From the NCBI RefSeq assembly GCF_025753815.1, contig NZ_JAOWRF010000386.1, positions 1 through 64,000 of the forward strand: DNA of 64,000 nt, in the 5' to 3' direction. The notes beneath the pieces were generated by a model. It was not told where the DNA came from and did not search any database. It saw nothing but the letters and a program-made list of their open reading frames with translations. This stretch comes from Plectonema radiosum NIES-515. Its GTDB lineage: Bacteria > Cyanobacteriota > Cyanobacteriia > Cyanobacteriales > Nostocaceae. Shown piece after piece: positions 35,893 through 43,550 of this stretch; the first letter of the stretch is position 1; the number at the start of each line of letters is the position of its first letter. Made by a program: the position numbers and the translations under genes.

Positions 35893-36434
35893 CTACAAAT
35901 AAAAAACAATCCAAAAATCATGATACTAATAGACAGCGCAAAATTTTTAGATTTTCTTACTATCCTTACTCAAATACAGTAGACGGCCAGTTAATTGCAT
36001 ATTTACAACAGGGAGATGAAGCGCGTTCTAGCAAAGAGATGGTATTGCAGGCATTACGAATGTGCTGGTTGCCTTTAGCATACAAAGCACAAGCAGATGC
36101 AGGTGTAGATATTAGTGATCAAGAACTACGTCGGGTAGGGTTGATTTGTTGTCATGCCCTGGAACAACATTTGGCTTATTTGCGGATGGAACTAGGATTA
36201 CCACATAAATCAAGTGATGTTTTGTCTATGCCTATAAGCACTATGACCAATCCTCAAACACTTGCTACTATGTTCGGTCTAGATGCAGGTAATTCCAGTC
36301 ACAGTAATCCTGATGATAGTAATAACAATAACAATAGTAGCAGCAAGTCAAAACACAAAATAGATTCTGATTCCTTCATTCCTGGTGAGGGGTCTTTCTA
36401 TGATGATACAGACAATATGTTTGAAAATATTTAA
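35889..36434 (+). CDS. parR: ParR-like centromere-binding protein
   Basis: 181 aa. The N-terminus KIFRFSYYPYSNTVDGQLIA followed by SSKEMVLQALRMCWLPLAY fits a ribbon-helix-helix DNA-binding unit. The last 60 residues are Asn/Ser-rich and acidic (IPGEGSFYDDTDNMFENI), like the flexible ParR tail that contacts ParM filaments. Position after parM with a 4-bp overlap matches par operons of the R1 type. I do not see direct sequence identity to a known ParR, so the role is inferred mainly from context. Confidence 0.65.
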   Translation: MTTNKKQSKNHDTNRQRKIFRFSYYPYSNTVDGQLIAYLQQGDEARSSKEMVLQALRMCWLPLAYKAQADAGVDISDQELRRVGLICCHALEQHLAYLRMELGLPHKSSDVLSMPISTMTNPQTLATMFGLDAGNSSHSNPDDSNNNNNSSSKSKHKIDSDSFIPGEGSFYDDTDNMFENI

Positions 36435-36479
36435 GTATTTATTAATGCACATTTAGTCAAATTGCAAAGGGGATTTCAG

Positions 36480-37250
36480 ATGGCAGCAATTCACTTCATT
36501 GATGGCGAAAAAGGTGGAGTTGGCAAGTCTTTATTTGCACGGGTTATGGTGCAATACTGCATTGACAATAAACTCCCTTATGAGTTGGTAGAAGCAGACC
36601 AAAGTAATCCAGATGTGGGTGCATTTTACCCAGATAATCATAAAATAGCAGTTTTTAGCGAATCAGAACGTAAAGCTTATGATGCTGATGAAATTTTTAA
36701 TTTAGCACTAACAACTTCTGTCATTGTCAATTTACCTGCTCAAGTATACCCAGCAGTAACTGATTGGATTGAGCGTAATCAAATCCTAGAAATAACTGGG
36801 AAAAATAAGGTCAAAATATATAAGTGGTTTGTTTGTAGTGGTGGATATGACAGTGTTCAATTATTTATTCAATCTCTCGAACGATTTGAAAACAAGATTA
36901 AACATATATTTGTACGCAATTGTGGTTTATGCGATGACTGGAAACACGTAGATGGACGTAAGGATTTACAGGAATTAATCAAAGCTTATAAAGTAGCTGT
37001 CATCAATTTTCCCAAGTTCAGCTATCGAGAAAGAGATATCCTTGATGCCAATCAGATAAATTTTTCTGCGGCTAGAGATTATGGAGAGTTAGGCGTATTG
37101 GGTAAGCAGCGATTACACAATTTTCTCAAAAAAGCTTCTGAGGAAATTGAGAAAGCTAAAATTTGGAACCTTCCAGCAGCTTCAATTACTTCCCCAACAG
37201 AAAAAGTTGATGATGCTAATGTCAACGGCAAGGTTGCTACCAAGAAGTAA
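36480..37250 (+). CDS. MobD-like ParA/MinD-superfamily ATPase
   Basis: 256 aa from the ATG at 36480, chosen because AAAGGGG lies 7 bases upstream (a TTG at 36462 is less likely). The P-loop is GEKGGVGKSLF with the signature lysine (K11) that the ParA at 15412 lacks. VEADQSNPDVGAFYP and VINFPKF follow. This resembles mobilisation-associated MobD-type ATPases of cyanobacterial plasmids. It follows parR by 45 bp on the same strand and may be the third gene of the operon. Its role in transfer or partition is not settled. Confidence 0.7.
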   Translation: MAAIHFIDGEKGGVGKSLFARVMVQYCIDNKLPYELVEADQSNPDVGAFYPDNHKIAVFSESERKAYDADEIFNLALTTSVIVNLPAQVYPAVTDWIERNQILEITGKNKVKIYKWFVCSGGYDSVQLFIQSLERFENKIKHIFVRNCGLCDDWKHVDGRKDLQELIKAYKVAVINFPKFSYRERDILDANQINFSAARDYGELGVLGKQRLHNFLKKASEEIEKAKIWNLPAASITSPTEKVDDANVNGKVATKK

Positions 37251-37425
37251 TCTAATTCAGGAGTGGTGTACATGGATAGCGGGGGGTTTAGCCTGTGCAA
37301 TTAATTTTACTTTTTTACTCAGCACTCAGCACTGTTTTGGTGACATCTCCCATCATCAATTCGGATTCCTATACCAAATGAGCGTGGGGGACGAGGGCGT
37401 GAATTAGCTAAAAGCAAATACAAAT

Positions 37426-38211
37426 ATGAGTAATTCTCACACTGAAGAACTCGATTTAGACGATGAGTTTTTGGATTCAGTAGCTGCTAGAGGCAAAGGA
37501 CTGAGCCAAATTCCTTACCCAACTTTACTAGATTTAGCCATTCGAGGTAAAGATGATTCATTTAAAGCTAGGGTTTGGGAAATTGTAGTCCAAACTGGGC
37601 TTGACCCTGATGACCCAGCTTTTCTGATGATGATTGCTACTGGCAGGTTACAAGTGCTATTGGAAGACAATCCCAAAGAAATGGAAGCAATGTTTGACCT
37701 GTGGCAAACGCAGCTTTATGACCATCTCCAGACATATGAAAAGGCAGCAGTAAAAGGTCAGCAAAAAGCGATCGCTCAGGCTGTGACAGGATTAATTAGG
37801 CGTACTGAATTTGAGCGTGCTATTCATTCAGTTCCCTCTTTAATTGCTGCGGGAATACTGCTATTAATTGCAGCTGGAGTAGGCGGACTGGTAAGTGTAG
37901 GTGGAATGTCTTGGTATCAATCCAGTCATCTAAATCCTGCTGGGCCACGCCAACTCACTCAAGCCCAAGCCAATGCTTTGGAATGGGCAACCAGTAATGA
38001 AGGTAAGTTTGCTCACAACCTAATGCAATGGAATCAAGATTTGCTGAGTCGCGATCAAAACGGTCAACTTGTTTGTGCTAAGGATGTCAAGCGTTTGGGG
38101 GTAACACTGGAAATTGGAGCAAGTAGCAGAAAAGCCTCATCCGGGTTCTGCACGTTATGGACATCACCTAGCAATCAGCGCCAGTTTGTATCTAAACCAC
38201 GCCTACCTTGA
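37426..38211 (+). CDS. plasmid membrane protein, DUF6753-like
   Basis: 261 aa. The cytoplasmic N-terminal part (to about 135) is acidic and helical. One strongly hydrophobic stretch follows (137-160, SLIAAGILLLIAAGVGGLVS). The C-terminal part has LTQAQANALEWATSNEGKFA and probably lies outside the membrane. It resembles a family found on cyanobacterial plasmids next to partition or transfer genes (tentatively DUF6753). It shares the strand with the parMR group after a 175-bp gap. Confidence 0.6.
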   Translation: MSNSHTEELDLDDEFLDSVAARGKGLSQIPYPTLLDLAIRGKDDSFKARVWEIVVQTGLDPDDPAFLMMIATGRLQVLLEDNPKEMEAMFDLWQTQLYDHLQTYEKAAVKGQQKAIAQAVTGLIRRTEFERAIHSVPSLIAAGILLLIAAGVGGLVSVGGMSWYQSSHLNPAGPRQLTQAQANALEWATSNEGKFAHNLMQWNQDLLSRDQNGQLVCAKDVKRLGVTLEIGASSRKASSGFCTLWTSPSNQRQFVSKPRLP

Positions 38212-38363
38212 AAACCATAGTTTTTTGGAATTCGAGTAAAGCTCAGAACTCAAGCCACGACAGAATAATACACTCTCCTTAAAAACTCCAGGTTTCAAAA
38301 TGTACGGGGTTTAAGTTAAAAAATTAGTTGTCAATTTCTCAATCGTAGAAGAGGATTCAGCAG

Positions 38364-38909
38364 ATGTTTACCTGCAAAGTTAACTGGCTTTGGCTGCTGG
38401 TAATAGGAGGTATAGTTACAGCTTGTACCCCTACTACTGTAAATGTCAGTGGCAAGGATGAGAAGAATACGACTCAAGCTCAAGCTCCAACTGTGCCTGA
38501 TTATCCGCCGATGTATGACGTGGATGTTAAAGTTTGTGGCAATATCATTGCCCCGCTAAAAGATGGAAAACGTTGTGTAAATCAACAATTACGTTTGTGG
38601 GGCCCAGTAGGAGAGGCAAAATTAGTTCCTGCTGGTATTTCTCTGCCATCAGTTTCTAGCGTAGAGCATAAATTAGCGATCGCCTCGAAAGGCTGTTATC
38701 CTGTTTATTCACAACCTGACCAGCAGCAGTTTTATTGGGCTGATTCCATTATTCAAATCAACAGGGGAGGAACTGCACCCACAGTCGAAGTCAAGCCAAC
38801 TCAACTTTCAAATCAGCAGATTTATGAGTTGATGACTAGTAAACTTTCCAGTCGGACAATTACAACATTTGGCGGGGTGGGGTGCGAAGCTGCATCTTCT
38901 GTAAAATAA
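38364..38909 (+). CDS. putative lipoprotein, 181 aa
   Basis: The signal peptide MFTCKVNWLWLLVIGGIVTAC ends in a lipobox (V-T-A-C21), so it is probably a lipid-anchored envelope protein. The mature part has paired cysteines (VCGNIIAPLKDGKRC, KGCYPVY, GGVGCEA). No family is recognised. Placed after a membrane protein in the plasmid backbone, it may belong to a transfer-related envelope module. Confidence 0.6.
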   Translation: MFTCKVNWLWLLVIGGIVTACTPTTVNVSGKDEKNTTQAQAPTVPDYPPMYDVDVKVCGNIIAPLKDGKRCVNQQLRLWGPVGEAKLVPAGISLPSVSSVEHKLAIASKGCYPVYSQPDQQQFYWADSIIQINRGGTAPTVEVKPTQLSNQQIYELMTSKLSSRTITTFGGVGCEAASSVK

Positions 38910-39131
38910 AGCTTTTACGGTTGAGGGTGGGTGGGCAAAAAAGTTACCCCACATTTTAGTGGAGCTACTGTGAGAACCAGCAGGTAATTATGAAGCTTCA
39001 GCCCATCTAGCTGTACGTTGTTGTTTATGAGCTTTGCGCCGCTCCCGTACTACATCCAAATCTTTCAGTCCATACAGACGTTTGGCGTATGCTAGTAGTT
39101 CATTGATGGGAGTTTCGCTATAGTCCTGGCG

Positions 39132-41619
39132 GTGCGATTCGTTGGCTATAAACCAAGCCCTGTAAGGGTTAGGGAGGATTAGCCGCTTAGTGGACATACA
39201 AATTAACGGTAACTGTTAACTATGAAATGAACACTTTGATAACTGAATAACAATGTGGGAGCATAACCCACCCTCTAAGTGCTGGAGTGAAAGCATAGCC
39301 CTTACTGTAGCGACTAGCCATCAATCGGTAAAGCGGGGATAAAAGGCGGAATCAAGGACAGCCTAAATCCAGTAAACGCCAAGCAAAATACCCAGGAGTA
39401 AAAGCCCCAGCTTAAAGACACGTCCGAATCATCGTGACTATAAAGTAGCGCAATCAGGATGAATCGCTACACCAAAATGGTAAAGGATATGGGATTGGCA
39501 ATTTGCTAGTTGACCAATAAGCACCCCCAAAAAAACCCGGTGAATAGTGTCACTCTAAAGGTATGTAGCATTGTTATTCGGAACGAAGTAACCCGTTATT
39601 TGCTCTCAGATGGTCGAATATCTGAGTAGGTGCTAACCGGATGCAGTAACGAGGTGAGATTGAGTAAGAAGCGAAAGCTTAATTGTAATGATTAAGATAT
39701 GCTGACGTACTCACGATGATTTGAAAGGTTTGGTCTGATTAGGAAGTAATCGAAATGTCTAATACGAGTTTAAAGACTACGGCGGAATGGAACACAATAC
39801 CCTGGCATAGCCTAGAACGTAAAGTGTACAAGCTTCAGAAAAGAATATACCAAGCTTCTCAACGTGGTGATACTAAGGCAGTTCGCAAACTCCAAAAAAC
39901 TTTGATGAGGTCTTGGTCTGGAAAATCCCTTGCAGTAAGAAAAGTTACCCAAGATAACCAGGGAAAGAAGACAGCAGGTGTAGACGGTGTAAAATCCCTA
40001 ACACCAAAAGCCAGATTAACCCTAGTTAGCAATCTAAAACTTAATCGCAAGGTTAAGGCAACAAGACGGGTATGGATTCCTAAACTTGGAAGCTCCGAAA
40101 AGCGTCCTCTAGGAATCCCCACAATGCAAGATAGAGCAACTCAAGCGCTTGTCAAGCTAGCGTTAGAACCAGAATGGGAGGCAAAGTTTGAGCCTAACAG
40201 TTATGGTTTCAGACCTGGACGCAGCGCCCATGATGCAATCGAAGCAATATTTAACAGCATCAAAACAACCGCCAAGTGGGTGATAGATGCCGACATTTCA
40301 AAATGCTTCGATAAAATAAACCACGAAAAACTGCTAACCAAAATCAACACATTCCCAACCATGAGGAGGTTAATTAAAGCATGGTTAAAAGCAGGAGTAT
40401 TAGATAATGGTAGCCATCATGAAACAAATGAGGGAACACCACAAGGCGGTGTAATATCACCATTACTTGCTAACATCGCGTTACACGGGATGGAGAAAGT
40501 AATTAAAGATTACGCAGCCACATTAACAGGGCATAAGAAAAATAATCAACAAGCATTTTCCTTAATAAGATATGCCGATGATTTTGTAATCATTGCACCT
40601 GATAGATTGAATATGTTAGTCCTCAGAAATAGAATCGAAAAGTGGTTAGCAAATATTGGACTAGAATTAAACCCTAATAAAACCCGATTAGTACATACAC
40701 TAATGGGGAAGAAATATGGAGAAGAACACCCAGCCGGGTTTGACTTCCTAAGCTTCAATGTGAAGCAATACAAAGTCAGTAAAAACAACTCCGGTAAATC
40801 ATCAAATGGAAAAAGGTTAGGGTTTAAAACACTCATCAAACCCAGCGATAAAGCAATAAATAAACACTACGAGGAAGTAGCCAGAATTATCGACACCCAC
40901 AAAAATGCCCCTCAAGAAGCATTAATAAGTAAACTCAACCCCGTAATTAGGGGATGGGTAAACTATTACTCAACAGTTGTGAGTAAAGAAATATTCGCTG
41001 AACTAAAGAATCTAGTATTTAGAAAGCTAAAACGATGGGCTGAACGTCGCCACCCCAAAAAATCAGGGGCATGGGTATCCAAGAAATATTGGCACACTAT
41101 AGATGGCGACAACTGGGTATTTTCGGTAACTAAAGAACGGAAAGTCACAATGAGGCTATTCAAACACTCACAAAGAGATATTGTGAGACACATAAAAGTA
41201 AAAGGTGACGCTTCCCCGTTCGATGGAAACTTAAAATATTGGAGTTCAAGAAAAGGTGAGAATCCCCTAGTACCCAAGAGAGTAGCAACACTACTCAAAA
41301 AGCAAAAAGGGAAATGCGCTCATTGCGGATTGTACTTTAGAGAAGACGATTTAATTGAGATTGACCATACTATCCCTAAGTTACAAGGCGGAAAGGATAG
41401 ATATGATAATCTTCAAGCCTTACATAGGCATTGTCACGACGTTAAAACTACCACTGACAACTCTTATAATCGACTTAAGAGTGATACAGAAATATATGTG
41501 ATTTGGTAGCGAGAAGTACCCATGATAAGGGTCAAACCATTGAGGAGCCGGATGAGGTGAAAGTCTCACGTCCGGTTTTGAAGACCAACGGGTCTAGTGA
41601 TAGACTCGTTGAGTTTAAT
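39132..41619 (+). mobile_element. group II intron (chloroplast-like/IIB type), complete, 2488 nt
   Basis: It begins GTGCGATTCGTTGGC and ends ...GTTTAAT. Domain V is the hairpin GAGCCGGATGAGGTGAAAGT...ACGTCCGGTT (about 41544-41577), and domain VI follows (AACGGGTCTA-GTGA-TAGACTCGTT). Both borders are fixed because removing it restores a reading frame exactly. Candidate exon-binding sites in domain I are TCAGGA (39454-39459), which can pair with the 5' exon TCCTGG, and ACTATA (about 39437-39442), which can pair with TATAG just upstream. With an intact maturase it is probably still mobile. Confidence 0.85.
39755..41509 (+). CDS. ltrA: group II intron reverse transcriptase/maturase with HNH endonuclease
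   Basis: 584 aa. RT domains contain GVDGVKSLTP, RPLGIPTMQDRATQALV, the GTPQGGVISPLLANI motif and the catalytic YADD (about 272-275, RYADDFVII). A maturase (X) region follows with LNPVIRGWVNYY. The C-terminal HNH domain has two CxxC-like pairs (CAHCGLYF) and EIDHTIPKLQGGKDRYDNL, then HRHCHDV. All modules needed for splicing, target cleavage and reverse transcription are present. It is fully contained in the intron in the same orientation. Confidence 0.95.
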   Translation: MSNTSLKTTAEWNTIPWHSLERKVYKLQKRIYQASQRGDTKAVRKLQKTLMRSWSGKSLAVRKVTQDNQGKKTAGVDGVKSLTPKARLTLVSNLKLNRKVKATRRVWIPKLGSSEKRPLGIPTMQDRATQALVKLALEPEWEAKFEPNSYGFRPGRSAHDAIEAIFNSIKTTAKWVIDADISKCFDKINHEKLLTKINTFPTMRRLIKAWLKAGVLDNGSHHETNEGTPQGGVISPLLANIALHGMEKVIKDYAATLTGHKKNNQQAFSLIRYADDFVIIAPDRLNMLVLRNRIEKWLANIGLELNPNKTRLVHTLMGKKYGEEHPAGFDFLSFNVKQYKVSKNNSGKSSNGKRLGFKTLIKPSDKAINKHYEEVARIIDTHKNAPQEALISKLNPVIRGWVNYYSTVVSKEIFAELKNLVFRKLKRWAERRHPKKSGAWVSKKYWHTIDGDNWVFSVTKERKVTMRLFKHSQRDIVRHIKVKGDASPFDGNLKYWSSRKGENPLVPKRVATLLKKQKGKCAHCGLYFREDDLIEIDHTIPKLQGGKDRYDNLQALHRHCHDVKTTTDNSYNRLKSDTEIYVIW

Positions 41620-41843
41620 AAAGTGAATGTTATGTTCGTTCCAATCAAATTCTAGCTGATTAAAACGTGCTTGAGCAGCAAGTTCTCTGCCTGATTCCTC
41701 ACGTAAAACTTCCAGTACCATTAATCGCACTTTATCCTGATAACCTATTACTTGATCCAACGCTTTTGTTTGTTGCTGATTACGAGTCATTTGAGTCATT
41801 TGATTATCCTTTGATTAACGAATTACTACATTTCACCTAAATA

Positions 41844-41857
41844 GCATCGACAGATGC
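41844..41857 (-). promoter_or_regulatory. leader hairpin of the split FDW gene
   Basis: GCATC-GACA-GATGC, a 5-bp stem with a 4-nt loop, 45 nt upstream of the start. A second hairpin of the same size, GCAGC-AATC-GCTGC, is at 41897-41910. The two neighbouring genes have hairpins at the same distance. Confidence 0.5.
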
Positions 41858-41951
41858 CTTCTGAGTTAGAGTTCACTTTTAACTCTCTTGAATTCAGCAG
41901 CAATCGCTGCCTTCAATTCTGTTTTTTGGATGCGGGTGGGCGGGAAATAAA

Positions 41952-41981
41952 AATGCCCCGAATTAGATAATTCAGGGCATT
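41952..41981 (-). terminator. intrinsic terminator of the 143-aa gene
   Basis: AATGCCCCGAATT-AGAT-AATTCAGGGCATT (one mismatch). On the minus strand it is followed by TTTTTATTT. It begins 5 bp after the stop. Confidence 0.75.
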
Positions 41982-41985
41982 GTAA

Positions 41986-42417
41986 TTAATCGTCAATTTC
42001 TATATCTTCGTCATCTTCATCTTGTTCAAAATCGTCATTTATCAAGTCATCAGAGTTGCTACTTAAACCATTGAGTCCGTCCATGCGTTTAGACCGAGCA
42101 GCTTTATGAGAAGCACGTCTATCTCGAATTTCATCAAGATTATTCAAGCCGTAGAGTTTGCGGGCATAATTCACCAGTTCTTTTAATGGTGTATTTACAT
42201 AGTCCTTACGGAACTGGGAATTGTGTTTGTCCCAATCAAACTCTTGTCCGTTAAATCTGGCTGCTGCTGCTAATTCTCTTCCTGATTCTTCCCGCAATAC
42301 TTCAATTACCATCAGGTGTACTTTTTCCTGATAAGTCATTACTCGTTCTAAAGCAGGAATATGCCTTTCAATTTTGCGTGATGCTTTAGCAGTTTTGCGA
42401 ACGTTAGCGTTAACCAT
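41986..42417 (-). CDS. FDW-family protein, 143 aa, acidic tail
   Basis: Unknown family. It has a basic N-terminus (NANVRKTAKASRKIERH), then EESGRELAAAARFNGQEFDW and NYARKLYGLNNLDEIRDRR, and an acidic tail (DFEQDEDDEDIEIDD). It is the intact relative of the split gene at 38988-41799. A hairpin is placed 43 nt upstream of the ATG and AAGGAG precedes the start. The basic body with an acidic tail suggests nucleic-acid binding or a chaperone-like role, which is speculation. Confidence 0.7.
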   Translation of the reverse strand: MVNANVRKTAKASRKIERHIPALERVMTYQEKVHLMVIEVLREESGRELAAAARFNGQEFDWDKHNSQFRKDYVNTPLKELVNYARKLYGLNNLDEIRDRRASHKAARSKRMDGLNGLSSNSDDLINDDFEQDEDDEDIEIDD

Positions 42418-42459
42418 GAGAATTACTCCTTGATATTTAGTATTTTTCTCATAGAAACA

Positions 42460-42473
42460 GCATCGAAAGATGC
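42460..42473 (-). promoter_or_regulatory. leader hairpin of the 143-aa gene
   Basis: GCATC-GAAA-GATGC, 43 nt upstream of the ATG, equivalent to those at 41844 and 43278. Confidence 0.5.
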
Positions 42474-42507
42474 AATTCGCTCCAATTTCAATTCTTTATT
42501 CAGCAAA

Positions 42508-42547
42508 AAAATAACCTGTATTGTTTGAGGCAATACATGGTTATTTT
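42508..42547 (-). terminator. intrinsic terminator of the 215-aa gene
   Basis: A long stem (AAAATAACC and TGTATTG pairing with CAATACA and GGTTATTTT, one bulge) with a 7-nt loop. On the minus strand T residues follow. Confidence 0.7.
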
Positions 42548-42589
42548 GGGTTATTATTCTGTTAATTACTGAGAATAAGTCGGAGTTAT

Positions 42590-43237
42590 TTACTCGTCTT
42601 CATCTTCTTCATCTAATTCGTCATCTTCATCTAAATCTTCGTCGAGTTCATCTTCAATATCCTCCTCATCTTCATCCAGGTCTTCGTCCAGTTCGTCATC
42701 TAAATCGTCAAGTTCTTCCTCTTCTTGTTCTTGGAAAGAATTACGACGTTCCAGAGATGCGCGGTTGAATTCCACTAAATCTGCTATTGCTTGCTCTGGG
42801 TCAGTGCTGATAGTGTCGTACAGCATACTCATGAAAATTGCCACTACTTCTGGTGCATATTTCAGTGCATCTGGTTGTCCAAACAATTTAGTAAATAATT
42901 TGGTATTCCATTTTTGCCAATCAAACTTTTTGTTACCACCTTTCTTTTTGACTTGGGCTGCAATATCAAGTCCGAGTTTTTCACGGGCTGCATGACCGAT
43001 TTTAGTTGAAACACGCGAATCGCGTAGTTGTAATTTAACGCCGTATTCCTTGAAGATTAGGTTCCGCAATTCCTTCAACAAGAAGATTGCCTCTTCTTGT
43101 GGTGAAGCATTTGCTACCTTTGATTTAGTTGTTGCAGATGCACCATTAGTTTTGGCAGATGTTTTAGGATTAGCTCCGTTGCGATTGTTATTGGTTCTAG
43201 CTCTAGCGATTCCTTCGGAGCGCTTTGCATACGCCAT
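42590..43237 (-). CDS. FDW-family protein with long Asp/Glu tail, 215 aa
   Basis: The N-terminus is Asn/Lys/Ala-rich and basic. The centre has REKLGLDIAAQVKKKGGNKK then FDWQKWNTKLF, which aligns with REESGRELAA...FDWDKHN of the two neighbours, so all three are probably related. The last ~55 residues are almost only Asp, Glu and Leu. Such tails mimic nucleic acid or bind basic proteins. The leader hairpin is 41 nt upstream and AAAGGAAG precedes the start. The function is unknown. Confidence 0.7.
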   Translation of the reverse strand: MAYAKRSEGIARARTNNNRNGANPKTSAKTNGASATTKSKVANASPQEEAIFLLKELRNLIFKEYGVKLQLRDSRVSTKIGHAAREKLGLDIAAQVKKKGGNKKFDWQKWNTKLFTKLFGQPDALKYAPEVVAIFMSMLYDTISTDPEQAIADLVEFNRASLERRNSFQEQEEEELDDLDDELDEDLDEDEEDIEDELDEDLDEDDELDEEDEDE

Positions 43238-43277
43238 TTTACAGCTTCCTTTATTGAAGTAAATTTTTCACTTCCTT

Positions 43278-43291
43278 GCCGCAATCGCGGC
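43278..43291 (-). promoter_or_regulatory. leader hairpin of the 215-aa gene
   Basis: GCCGC-AATC-GCGGC. Same size and distance as the other two leader hairpins, but a different stem sequence. Confidence 0.5.
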
Positions 43292-43328
43292 TTTCACATC
43301 CATTTCCAGACAATTTCCAATTTCAAAC

Positions 43329-43550
43329 CTATTTTTTTAGATGAACCGGAATTTTATTTGATTTCTTCTGTTTCCTATGGATGAGAGGAAATAAGAGATA
43401 GTTAACTATTCCTAGAGCGGCCAGTCCAGTAGAAGTAGTTGACAAGATGTATAGTTTTTGCAGAGGCGAATTTATAGGAGAATACTGTTGTAAGGAAAGC
43501 CAATTAGCTAACAGATGATAGCTATCGCACAGTCTTGAGACTCTCGACAC
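43329..43550 (-). CDS. possible small membrane protein downstream of HlyD
   Basis: 73 codons starting inside the 3' end of the HlyD gene. One hydrophobic stretch (STTSTGLAALGIVNYLLFPL) is followed by a basic tail. There is no ribosome site and no recognised family. It may be chance. Confidence 0.3.
   Translation of the reverse strand: MSRVSRLCDSYHLLANWLSLQQYSPINSPLQKLYILSTTSTGLAALGIVNYLLFPLIHRKQKKSNKIPVHLKK

Larger units (their letters stand above)
38988..41799 (-). pseudogene. 107-aa FDW-family gene split by an antisense group II intron
   Basis: The halves 41620-41799 (60 codons, ending NEHNIHF) and 38988-39131 (47 codons plus stop, starting RQDYSETPINELLAYAKRLY) join perfectly in frame. 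The result is a 107-aa protein colinear with the intact neighbour at 41986-42417 (KHNSQFRKDYVNTPLKELVN). The intron reads on the opposite strand, so splicing cannot mend the host mRNA. The protein contains REESGRELAA and FNQLEFDWNEHN, shared with its neighbours. The function is unknown. Confidence 0.85.

Noticed and set aside
36462..36479. TTG start for the MobD-like ATPase
   Set aside because: An ATG at 36480 has a well-placed AAAGGGG ribosome site and leads directly into the P-loop strand.
39132..41619. Idea that intron splicing repairs the host gene
   Set aside because: The intron RNA is on the strand opposite to the host mRNA.
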